A stretch of 64,000 nucleotides of DNA, from NCBI GenBank assembly GCA_047967505.1, contig CM106538.1, one strand, 5' to 3'. A model generated the notes under the pieces. It was not told where the DNA came from, did not search any database, and saw only the letters and a list, made by a program, of their open reading frames with translations. The DNA comes from Dipteris shenzhenensis (lineage: Eukaryota; Polypodiophyta; Polypodiopsida; Gleicheniales). Made by a program: the position numbers and the translations under genes. Of the stretch, positions 1 through 9,208 are shown piece after piece; position 1 is the stretch's first letter, and every line of letters starts with the position of its first letter.

Positions 1-330
1 GTATGGTTAGCTAAGGTTTAGTTAGTTTGGGTCTAGGTTAGGTTAGTGCTAACTAAGGTTAAAGGTTGGGTTAGGTTGGCCTAAGACACTGTCCTAACAG
101 TCCTAAAGGTCTTGAGCTGTACTTAAAAAAAAAAAAAAAAAAACCTCATTTAGGGTACTCCTACAGCCCTATTCTGGGCCTTTCTTAGCCACCTTCATGG
201 CTCATTTTGAGCCCCGTTTCCAGCCCTTCTTCACCGAGCTTTCTTCGAACCTCTTCAATGACTGCTACTGACACCTCTTCAGCCTCTACATCGAGCCTTC
301 GACACTTGGCACATTTTCCTCGTGTCATTC
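1..330 (+). other. Untranslated leader of the chromovirus
   Basis: No gene is seen. Bases 1-90 are G/T-rich with many GGTTAG-like words. A run of about 20 A lies at 125-144. A pyrimidine-rich stretch follows up to the gag ATG at 331. It is read as the element's 5' untranslated region because gag begins directly after it. No tRNA primer-binding site could be recognised, so the LTR/leader boundary is not in view. Confidence 0.5.
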
Positions 331-2817
331 ATGGCACCCAGGCGTGCACCCCGGTCGGATGAGTCATCTCAGCACGGTGACGATGTTGCTCAGCAGGAGC
401 AGATGCCGGTCACAGAGGGTGCATCTCCTTCACAGCCAGTTTCTGCTATGCTTACCGACACACAATTTCTAGATGCATTGGACTTGATGCTTCAGGGGGC
501 TTTTCAGCAGATGGGTCAGCAGTTGGGGCAGCAGCTCACCACTGCTATGGCTATGCACGATATAGCTATCACCCAGATGGGTAAGAACATTGGGCAACAG
601 ATCACTACCGCCATCAGTATGCACGATAAGGGTAAGCAGCCCGCACCCCAGCACGGGGATCAGTCGGATAGCCAGGGTGATTTTCTTGACCCACACAAGG
701 GATTTATGGCTGATGGCCGTCGCACTTATGATGTTGGTTCTATGCATGCACCCCAGCATGGGGATTATGTTGATTCTGGTGATGCCTTGCCCGTGCCGCC
801 GAGCACTTCTCTTATTGATTCCAGGCCTCCATTTGGCTCGCATATTTCATTGGCTGAGCCGTCCATTTTGGGCCGGCCCATTGGCACATTTTTGCCAACG
901 GCGAGCATGCCTGGATTGGGTGTTGGGTTTCAGGGCAGTTGGGAGAGGGGCGAGTCCTCTTCTCAACCTTTTTCTATGCCACCCACCCATCGAGATGTTT
1001 ATGGCAGGCAGACTCAGCAGGGATTGCATGCTTCGATGACACCTCCTGTTAATACATTCAGTCAGACTCAGCCTGCGTATCAGGGAGGTAATGCTTTCAG
1101 TCAGACGCACTTTATGCATCAGGGGAGTGGTTCTCCTAACCAGCATGATGCTGGAAGTGGGCAGCATGCAAACATGGATGATATGCTTTCAGATGCCTTA
1201 TGTTCATATAGGGCATTGCCTGAGGATGTTCGTAATGAGATGCCCTTTTCACAGTATGTGAGCTTCAAGCGTGAGTATGCTGGTAGTCACTATAGGAATA
1301 ACGCAGCCAAAGATGTGAAAGATAAAATCTCTGTGCATAAGTTTAAGGGTGACACTCGCACTCCCAATGAGTTGGAGGAGTGGCTCACGAAGCTTGAAGA
1401 TTATTTCCGCTTCTACCCTAAGAATGATGAGGAGAGGATCATTTTTGTTGGCATGCATTTACAGGATTATGCACATACATGGTGGCGTTACATGCGAGAG
1501 TCACCTCAGAAGCCTACCACCTGGAAACAGTTCAAGGAGCTTATGGTCACGACCTTCGTCTCGGCCCTGATCCTTGAACAGTACCTTGCTGAATTCTATG
1601 CACTGTCACAGACAGGTACGGTCCAGGAGTACTTGCAGCGTTTTTGGAGACTTTCTTTGTTTGTACAGGATATTTCTGAGAAAGGGAAGTTGCTGCGTTT
1701 TATACAAGGCTTAGATCCCTCTCTAGCTGCTGATGTGAGAGCTCACAATCCTCTAACCATTGAGCGAGCAGCCCAGCTTGCTGAGGTGTTTGAGCCAAAA
1801 TATGCTGGCAAGTACAAGCATGTGTCACATAGCTTCTATGGTACTGCTTATGATGCTGACAGGAAGACAAATTCTGCTGATTGGATTGATAAGAAACCAG
1901 CAGCTGCTTCCTTCCCACGATATCCAACGGTTTCTGGAAGTAAGATGCCATATGCAAAGCCATACAGGCCCATGGATGCAAAGACAGGTGTCAAAACCAG
2001 TGCTGGTTTTGGCAAATCAGAAGTTAAACAACATTCCAGAGCCATAATGGACAGTAGGAAGAAGGCAAATTTATGCTTTAGGTGTGGAGAGAAATGGACA
2101 CCTGAGCACCGAGATGTGTGCAAAATGAAGAATGTCAGCTCAGCCAAACTCAGCATGATAATTGAATTATCTGATGATGATGAAGTGGCTGATGTAGCAG
2201 ACCCCCATGATGTCTCTCATGAGGAATTGACAGGAGCTCATGATGCAGATGAGTCTCCTGACACAGATGCCACAAAGGGGACTGTTTTTCCTTTTGATCC
2301 GGGTGGGGCTATTGAGCAAACCTCTCATGTGATGCATGAGATTGATATTCAGCCTACATGTAGCAGGAAAGGCCGTAAGCCAACACTCTCTGTGTTGGAG
2401 CATCAACCTACAATGCCTTTTCATGTCAGAGGTGATGCTAATGGTAATGTTCCTGTGGATGATGATGAGATTTATTGGGATGCCCAGTCTACACTGTATA
2501 CCATCTCACTACATGCCTTGATGGGTGCCAAAAGTGCTGACACAATCAGGTTGAAGGGAATGATTAATGGCAGATCTGTCCATGTATTGGTAGACAGTGG
2601 CAGCACTCACAGTTTCATTAATTGTAGAACATTGCAAAGATTGGGATTAGTTGCTACAGAGATAGACCATGGTCTGAAAGTGGAGATCGTGAATGGACAG
2701 CACATGATCAGCAGACATTGTTGCCAGGATGCCAGGATCAAGTTTTCTGATCATTATGAGTTTGCAGGTGATCTTTTGGCATTGGATATGGGGCCCATAG
2801 ATGCTGTCCTAGTATAG
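331..2817 (+). pseudogene. gag: Chromovirus gag and aspartic protease
   Basis: The frame opens at ATG 331 (residues M-A-P-R-R). The first ~280 residues are Gln/His/Ser/Pro-rich and low complexity. A retrotransposon gag domain lies at about residues 330-500 (W-L-T-K-L-E-D-Y-F, then the W-W-R-Y block). A zinc knuckle of form C-x2-C-x7-H-x3-C sits near codons 585-600. A retroviral-type aspartic protease with the catalytic V-D-S-G-S-T motif lies near residues 755-765. The frame ends at TAG 2815-2817, just where the flap region should continue to the usual G-M-D-W-L block, so protease and RT are separated by a small deletion or frameshift. Gag forms the virus-like particle and protease matures it. 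This copy could still make Gag but not a joined Gag-Pol. Confidence 0.82.
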
Positions 2818-3420
2818 ATTTGAATGCTTTATCTCTTGAGTTTTGCCACAAGGGTAGAATTGTTACATTGCAGGGCATTGTGAATTAGAAATTACAGGTC
2901 ATTTCAGCAAGGCAGCTAGCTAGGGAGCTCAAGAATGAAAGTGCCATTTATGCATTGAATGTCTCTGTACCTCAGGAGGGTGGTATTCCCCATGTGGATA
3001 ATTGTGAAATGCAGAAATTGCTCTTAGAATTTGGGGATGTGTTTGCTGATATGCCATCTCAGTTGCCCCCAAAAAGAGATGTTGATCATGCCATAGTTCT
3101 GGAACATGGCAGTAAACCAATAAACAAGGCCCCGTATCGACTTTCTAAGGTTGAACGGGAAGAAGTGGCAACACAGGTGCAGGATTTACTTGAGAAGAAC
3201 TTCATTGATCATAGCACCTCGCCTTTTGCATCTCCAGTACTCCTGGTAAAGAAGAAGGATGGCTCTTTTCGTATGTGCATTGATTACAGAGAATTGAATA
3301 AGACCACCATTAAGAACAGGTTTCCTATTCCGAGGATTGATGACCTGCTGGATGAACTCAAGGGTGCTCAATATTTCACGAAGATTGATTTGAGGTCAGG
3401 TTTACCATCAGATCAGGATG
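2818..3420 (+). pseudogene. pol: Chromovirus reverse transcriptase, N-terminal part
   Basis: The protease-RT linker and first RT blocks are in a new frame relative to gag: F-G-D-V-F-A-D-M-P, then [16 protein letters not shown], and the palm start [23 protein letters not shown]. An in-frame TAG lies near 2887. One extra T in the run at about 3400-3405 shifts the frame after K-I-D-L-R-S-G; the expected Y-H-Q-I-R-M-K continues in the next frame. The lesion is a single-base insertion in otherwise well-preserved coding sequence. Confidence 0.85.
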
Positions 3421-5130
3421 AAAGAGGGTGATGAGCATAAGACTGCCTTTCGTACAGAAAGAGGATTATATGAGTTCAAGGTGATGCCTTTTGGTTTGAG
3501 TAATGCACCAGCCACCTTCCAGGCACTCATGAACAAGATCTTACACCACCTTCTTTTCAAATGTGTGCTGGTATTTTTCGATGACATTCTCATTTATAGT
3601 AAGGATGCACAGGAACACATTGACCATGTCCGACAAGTGCTAGAAATCTTGAGGATGCATCAGCTTTATGCCAAGGCCAGCAAGTGCACATTTATGGCAG
3701 AGGAGGTTGAATATCTTGGTCATGTTGTAAGCAGGCACGGAATCAGGGTAGACCCAGCTAAGGTGAAATGCATTAAGGAGTGGCCGCAGCCACAAAATAC
3801 CACGCAGCTCAGAGGTTTCTTGGGTCTTGCTTCTTTTTACAGGAGATTCATTAGGCACTTCGCCAAAAGGGCTGCCCCTCTCACTGATTTGCTGAAAAAG
3901 GATGCCTTCCAATGGTCAGAAGCAGCACAACTCAGCTTTGATAACCTCAAGGATGCCCTTAGCAATGCACCTGTATTGGTGTGCCCTGATTTCTCACGGT
4001 CTTTCATTATTGAGACGGATGCCAGTGGCAAAGGTTTAGGGGCTGTCCTAAAACAAGAGCATGGTGTGATTGCTTTTGAGAGCAGGAAGTTTAATGCCAG
4101 GGAAATGAATTATCATGTTTATGATCAAGAGATGCTGGCAATCTTGCATGCTTTTGCAAAATGGCACCACTACCTGTATGGTAGCAAGATTAAGGTCAAA
4201 ACAGATCACAGGACACTCAAGTACTTCTTAACGCAGCCTAATTTATCCATGAAGCAGAAGAGATGGCTGGCTGCAGTTCAGTCCTATGATTTTGACATTG
4301 AATATAGAAAGGGGAAAGAGAATGTGGTTGCTGATGCCTTGTCCAGGATGTGGTCATGCAAACTGTCTGCCATTTCCACGCTTCATCAGGAGTGGATACT
4401 TGGGATTCAGGAGGAATACATGCAAAATTCTGATGCAGCCCCTATTTTTGTGGAGTTACAGAGTCCGTCCAGCCAAGGACATGTTCGATTTCAGCTCCGC
4501 AACGGACTGTTATGGTGCAGGGACAGAATTTATCTTGTGCCAGACTCCAAGTACAGGTTGATGGTATTACAGGAAATGCACTCATCCCCTATGTCAGGGC
4601 ATACGGGTATCACAAAAACATATGAAAAAGTCAAGGAGAGCTTTATTTGGGATGGTTTGTGGCGAGATGTGGTTAAGTTTGTCAGTGAATGTTTGCCCTG
4701 CCAACAAAATAAAGTGGACAGCCGGTTACCCGCAGGCCTTCTGCAACCGCTACCCATTCCTGAAGGCAAATGGACTCACATTGCCATGGACTTCATTACA
4801 GGCTTGCCTTCTACAGATAAGGGTTGGGATAGCATATTTGTGGTGGTTGACAGGATGACTAAGCAGGCCCATTTCATACCGACTAGGACTTGGTACTCCA
4901 CTTCACAGGTTGCCTGGCAATTCATTGAGTATGTGTTCAAGCACCATGGTTTTCCTCAGGAGATTGTCAGTGACAGGGATGCTAAATTTATGGGTCACTT
5001 TTGGCAGGAGTTATTCACTGCAGTTGGTACTTCCCTTGCGCCTAGTACTACTTATCATCCACAGATGGATGGACGATCAGAGAGGGTGAACAAGTGGTTG
5101 GAGGAGTTATCTAAGGCATTACTGTCATGA
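3418..5130 (+). pseudogene. pol: Chromovirus RT, RNase H and integrase core
   Basis: This is the longest intact piece of pol. RT palm: V-M-P-F-G-L-S-N-A-P and the catalytic F-F-D-D-I-L-I-Y (F-x-D-D form) near 3575-3600. Connection: L-R-G-F-L-G-L-A-S-F-Y-R-R-F. RNase H: E-T-D-A-S-G-K-G-L-G-A-V-L, with D-H-R-T-L-K-Y-F and A-D-A-L-S-R. Integrase: an H-H-C-C zinc region (M-S-G-H-T-G to C-L-P-C-Q-Q) near 4600-4710, then the catalytic core with M-D-F-I-T-G-L-P, S-D-R-D-A-K-F and the E of G-R-S-E-R-V-N. The frame closes at TGA 5128-5130 because of a one-base shift at about 5095-5105. The next frame continues as Y-C-H-D-T-Q-K-S-W-D. Confidence 0.88.
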
Positions 5131-5851
5131 CACGCAGAAGTCTTGGGACAAATGGTTACCATTGGCTGAATTTTGCTACAACAGCACCAAACACCTCTCT
5201 ATTGGCATGAGTCCATTCGAGGCTATGTATGGATGCAAAGTGGGAATGCCTTCCAGGGTTGCAGACTTGGCTGTGAAAAATCAGCAAGCAAGGAATGATT
5301 TGGAGAGTATGGATGCCCTTCTGCAGTTGGCTAAGAGGAATATGCAGGATGCCCAAGCCAAGCAGAAGAAGTATGCGGATGAACAAAGGAGGTACTTATC
5401 TTTTGAAGAAGGGGATTATGTGCATTTACGTCTCCATAAGAATCGATATTCCTTGCTGAAAGATAATACCAACACAAAGCTTGCCCACAGGTATTATGGC
5501 CCCTACAAAATCATCCGCAAAGTTGGGCAGGTAGCATATCAGTTGGAACTACCCAGTACCTCCAAGATCCATAATGTTTTCCATGTATCCTTGCTGAAAC
5601 CACATGTCGGACAGCATGTCCAGGTTCTTCTTGAGTTGCCTCCTATGGATGAAGAGGGCCACATAATCTATGTGCCGGAGCAAATCAAGGGCTTCAGAGA
5701 TCATGTACTCAGGAACAAAGCCTACACAGAATACCTCATCAAATGGAAAGGTTTAACGGAAGATGAGAATTCTTGGCAACCTGAGAGCATTGTGCAGGGC
5801 AGCCTCTTGGAAATTTTGAGGGCAAAATTCTTTGGGAAGGGATTGCTGTAA
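5105..5851 (+). pseudogene. pol: Chromovirus integrase C-terminus with chromodomain
   Basis: This continues the integrase in the shifted frame (W-L-P-L-A-E-F-C-Y-N-S). It contains the GPY/F-type module (Y-Y-G-P-Y-K-I-I-R-K-V-G, near 5490-5530), then H-N-V-F-H-V-S-L-L-K-P, and a C-terminal chromodomain with Y-L-I-K-W-K-G-L and W-Q-P-E-S at about 5730-5790. Chromodomains of plant chromoviruses steer integration to heterochromatin, which fits the repeat-rich surroundings. Stop TAA at 5849-5851. Confidence 0.87.
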
Positions 5852-5859
5852 TGAAGGTG

Positions 5860-6250
5860 GGAAAAAGATGGATTTTAAGGGGAAAATAGATGGGAGAATA
5901 GTAGGGAAATGTGGGAACTGTGGGGGGACTATATAAGTCAACCCAAAAGGATTGTAAGGGGCTATTGATTTGACGTCTAATCCACTTCTCCTTGCTTCCT
6001 TCATCACTTGTGTACTTCCATTCTTGTTCTCTCTACTTCCCTCCCCTATTCCTTCTCTATCTCCCCCTGCCTTCCGTGGCTTTCTCTCACTTCCCCATTC
6101 ACCTTCACTACACCAACAAAGATCCGAAAACTACCTCAAAATTAAGGCGATAGGTCAAACCAGTAGGTGATCTGTTAGAATAGACAACAGTATAAAAACA
6201 GCAAATATCCCTCAAAGCAAGTATCTCTTGGGGCTTTTATTTGTACATTT
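5860..6250 (+). repeat. Putative 3' LTR region of the chromovirus with TATA box
   Basis: Directly after the pol stop the sequence is purine-rich (5852-5925, possible polypurine tract). A TATA-like CTATATAAG follows at 5929-5937, then a C/T-rich segment (5980-6110) typical of a transcribed LTR. Borders are not defined, since the partner LTR is outside the window. An alternative LTR-like start is TGTTAGAATAG near 6176. Confidence 0.4.
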
Positions 6251-6437
6251 TATTTGTGGTCCTCAAACCTTGTGGTGAGGTGGGAATTCTACTTTATGCT
6301 TAATTTGCTAGGGAGTTTGTAGGACAGCTCGAACTCAGTCATCACCACTGAGCCCTAGGTTGAAGTCGATTGAACCTACCTATATGTGCGACAACATACA
6401 TATAAGAGTGAGTGCTCGTGATAGTATCTAATGCTAG
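6251..6437. other. Unassigned spacer between two gypsy remnants
   Basis: No gene is seen. It lies directly downstream (minus-strand sense) of a gypsy integrase end, so it may be the polypurine/3' LTR side of that older element. No LTR pair supports this. Confidence 0.3.
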
Positions 6438-6775
6438 CTAGGAAAGATTTGGGGCTTCCAAATCTTCATTATTATTGGGGATGGCTTGCGTGTTGATATA
6501 GTAGGGCTTCCGTCGGCTCCCATTGATTGTTGTGGTGAATTGGACTCTGTTTAGTGTTTCTAGCAGCACAACTTGAAATGAATTCATATTTTTGAGACTA
6601 TATGGCCCTTGACCTAGATATTTGAGTTTTCCCTTGTGGACTTTGGCATTATATAGTAGAACTAGGTCACCTTCTTTGATCTCCTTTATCCTTAAGGTTT
6701 CTGTCAAACCATGCCTTCCTTCTTTGTTTTTCTACTGCCATGGCATGGTAAGCAACTAACCTTGTCTTTGTTCTT
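6438..6775 (-). pseudogene. Gypsy integrase C-terminal fragment
   Basis: Minus-strand reading gives the plant gypsy integrase tail: A-Y-H-A-M-A-V-E-K-Q-R-R-K-A-W-F-D-R, then after a frame break G-D-L-V-L-L-Y-N-A-K-V-H-K-G-K-L-K-Y-L-G-Q-G-P-Y and the L-E-T-L-N and N-G-S-R blocks. No chromodomain follows; the frame stops at 6438. The pattern resembles non-chromovirus (Athila/Tat-type) elements. It is cut abruptly at about 6775-6785 where copia gag begins, marking a junction between two unrelated elements. Confidence 0.72.
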
Positions 6776-6781
6776 CGTGAA

Positions 6782-7486
6782 GATGATAAGTTGGATGGCA
6801 CCAACTATCCGATGTGGTCTTATCTCATGAAACATATTCTAGTTACAAAGCATTTATGGAATATTGTTTCTGGGGCTGATCTGAGGCCAGCCAATGCTAC
6901 AGTGGTTGCCTCTACTGCTGGTCCTTCTGCAGGGGGTACTGCTCCTGATGCCTCTTCCTCTAGCACTCCTGCTGCTGCTCTTTTAACTCAAGAACAGTCA
7001 AGATGGGATGCAAGAGATGCAAATGCACATTCATGTATTGCTTTATCATGCAAGAGAATCATTATTCCACACATCCGGTCTTGCAGGACAGCAAAGGATG
7101 CTTGGGATAAATTGGCTTCTCTCTATCCGATTCGCAATGAAGCTCATGTTGCATATTTGAGAAGGCAATTACAGGAAGTCAGTAAGGTGACTCTATGGAT
7201 GCATACGTGACAAAGGTCAAGGACCTCATGGAACAGCTTGCCAACATTGATGAGGTGGTGCCAAATTCACAGCTTATTAGTACCACATTGAATGGACTGC
7301 CAGATACATATCAAGGGTTTGCTACAACCCTTCGATTAGTGGCCATGGGTAATCCCTACCACTATTCTTTTGATCAGCTAGTTACTTTGCTTTTGCAGGA
7401 AGAGCAAAGTAGAGCTAATAGACAAGCCATTATTCTTGATCATGCATTTGCTTCACAGCAGACAGGAAGAGGCAAGGCTTCCAAGC
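6782..7486 (+). pseudogene. copia-1 gag, N-terminal and central part
   Basis: It reads the copia Gag core: L-D-G-T-N-Y-P-M-W-S-Y-L-M near the start, then A-L-S-C-K-R-I-I-I-P-H-I-R-S-C, A-W-D-K-L and Y-L-R-R-Q-L. The first frame ends at 7210. A second frame from about 7195 continues with M-D-A-Y-V-T-K-V-K-D-L-M-E-Q-L-A, L-N-G-L-P and L-L-L-Q-E-E-Q-S-R. The reading frame is then interrupted in the basic linker before the zinc knuckle by the DNA element at 7487. Gag would package element RNA in cytoplasmic particles. This copy is dead. Confidence 0.82.
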
Positions 7487-8202
7487 ATAGTTACGTTGAA
7501 ACGCCGAAACGGCGCAACGAAGGCCCGAAACGGCGTTTCCCCTGTGCCAGACCCCCCGAAACACGAAACGGCCCCGAAACCTGAAACGGCGATCCGAAAC
7601 GCCGAAACGGCATCTGAAACGCCGTTTCAGACCCGAAACGCGCCGTTTCTGGGGGTCTGAAACGTTTCAGACCTCAGTTTAAAAGGCATCCACTCAGTGG
7701 CAGATGTCATCCAAGATGATGGGTTTCCTCTTTCTTTTCCATTGGCTGTTGCAAAATTTGACCTTGATATGCATTACAAATCCATTGGGCAAAAGATTAC
7801 AGCTATGCTTCAACCTTCTGAGCCCATTCCACCATTGGAGCTTCAAGAACGTCTTGATGACTGGATTATTACCTCTCCAGGGTCGTTCTTGAAACCTTTA
7901 CGGTTGTCACGTATTATTGTTTCTTCATTATACAAAGTCCTTTTATCTCCGCCATGAGTTTCTCACAAGCTGAATTAGCTTTGGCGAATGACTCGCACGG
8001 CAAAGTGGTGGCGCAAAAGATTGAGATACATTTGGCATTCTAAAATGCCACTCAGACAACACCGTTTCAGACCAGAAACTTCTAAATGTGTGTATGCATT
8101 ACTCTAAACCCCCTTAATGACGTGGCGTTTCCTCGTTTCACCCGCTCTCAAAAATCCCGAAATGTTTCCGTTTCCCCGTTTCCCATAACTCTACTTCCAA
8201 GC
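7478..8202. mobile_element. Mutator-like (MULE/MITE) insertion with 9-bp target duplication
   Basis: The 9-mer CTTCCAAGC occurs at 7478-7486 and again at 8194-8202, flanking a 707-bp segment (7487-8193). The segment's ends are imperfect inverted repeats: left AGTTACGTTGAAACG, right (reverse complement) AGTTATGGGAAACGG. Gag coding sequence is in register on the two sides of the repeat pair, so this is an insertion. A 9-bp duplication with terminal inverted repeats is the signature of Mutator-like elements. No transposase is present, so it is non-autonomous. Both ends are packed with GAAACG/CGTTTC words (7498-7670 and 8060-8190), unlike the surrounding DNA. Confidence 0.82.
7697..7957 (+). CDS. 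Unrecognised 86-aa ORF inside the Mutator-like element
   Basis: The frame runs from ATG 7697 to TGA 7957 within the non-terminal interior of the 707-bp element. It has a balanced composition (hydrophobic, acidic and proline residues; for example P-S-E-P-I-P-P-L-E-L-Q-E-R-L-D-D-W) unlike the GAAACG-rich ends. It does not resemble MULE transposase. Pack-MULEs are known to carry host gene fragments between their inverted repeats, so a captured exon is possible. I do not recognise the source gene, and expression is unknown. Confidence 0.35.
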   Translation: MADVIQDDGFPLSFPLAVAKFDLDMHYKSIGQKITAMLQPSEPIPPLELQERLDDWIITSPGSFLKPLRLSRIIVSSLYKVLLSPP

Positions 8203-9208
8203 CTATGGGCAAGCCAAAATCTGCGCATAGCAGCTGCAATTTCTCCCATGCATCTAAAAATACAGCAGATAAGTCAAAGAAGAAAAGATGCAACTATTGT
8301 CGCAAGCTTGGACATGACATTTCAGAATGCAAGAAGCGCATTGCTTCAGAGAAAAAGAAAGCAGGATTGACAGTTAATGCCTCACATGCTATTGAATCCC
8401 ATGAGCCAGAAGATGCTTCACATGCACATGCTCTTCAGGATGATTGGGCATGGGCTGTCCATTGCTCGTTTGATCCCTCCAAAGCTGATGCATTCTTTAC
8501 TGCTAATGATGCTCAGTCCTGGTACTTCAATAGTGGTGCTTCCAAGCATGTCACATCTTGCAGACAGTTGTTTCATTCTTTCGCTGATGCACCTCGAGGG
8601 GGGACTGTTACATGTGCTAATAATGCTTCATATGCTGTAAAAGGAGTTGGAGATGTGCAGCTCACATCCATTTCAAGCCATCCTGTTACTCTGACAAATG
8701 TTCTTTTTGTGCCTGGAATTGAAGTCAAGTTGCTTTCAATTTCAGCAATTGCCACTTCAGGTTTCAGAGTTATTTTTGATGGCTACAGATGCCTAGTTTA
8801 TGATCTTCGTGATGACAATGCCATAGTTCTCACTGGCACTTTGCAAAAGGGGCTTTATCACCTTGATCATCACTCAACTGCACTTTCTATTGTAGCATTG
8901 GCTATTTCAGATTCACAGCTTGCTGAAACTCATCTTGGCATGAGAGAATGGGCCATCTTAATTATAGAGCTCTTGCAAAGCTACATTCACAGTAGATGGC
9001 AAATGATGTACCTCAAACTCACACAGTTTCCAAACATGTGTGTGAGGGTTGTCTTTTGGGTAAGATGGATCGATTTCCTTTTCAAAAGAATTGTCCAAAA
9101 CTCTCACAAAGGAAATTGCAGCGAGTGCACAGTGATGTCTGTGGCCCAATGAGGACAAATGTCATTGGGGGATACAAGTATTTCATGACTCTCATTGATG
9201 ATTTCTAA
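8194..9208 (+). pseudogene. copia-1 zinc knuckle, protease and integrase start
   Basis: After the inserted element the frame resumes with a canonical Gag zinc knuckle C-N-Y-C-R-K-L-G-H-D-I-S-E-C (about 8290-8335). Protease follows: W-Y-F-N-S-G-A-S-K-H at about 8520-8550. The catalytic Asp is Asn (codon AAT at 8529-8531), so the protease should be inactive. The pre-integrase region frameshifts at about 8970; the second frame gives C-E-G-C-L-L-G-K-M-D-R-F-P-F and V-H-S-D-V-C-G-P-M-R up to F-M-T-L-I-D-D-F, then TAA at 9206-9208. A few integrase residues are missing between this stop and the next block. Confidence 0.82.

Larger units (their letters stand above)
1..6250 (+). mobile_element. Ty3/gypsy chromovirus, 5' LTR outside the window
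   Basis: Order of parts: leader (1-330), gag plus protease frame (331-2817), RT, RNase H and integrase (2818-5130), integrase C-terminus and chromodomain (to 5851), then a putative 3' LTR. Domain order RT-RNaseH-integrase is Ty3/gypsy. The chromodomain at the integrase end places it among plant chromoviruses (Tekay-like is a guess). No 5' LTR matching the downstream part is seen, so it lies left of base 1 or is lost. At least three frame breaks (about 2815, 3402 and 5100) and a stop at about 2887 make it non-functional. The right border is approximate because no second LTR is available. Confidence 0.85.

Noticed and set aside
1-90. GGTTAG-rich start as telomeric repeat
   Set aside because: The words are irregular and do not match TTTAGGG; it reads as part of the gypsy leader.
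469-1167. Antisense and alternative-frame ORFs over the chromovirus gag
   Set aside because: Shadows of the long gag frame, which carries the gag, zinc knuckle and protease motifs.
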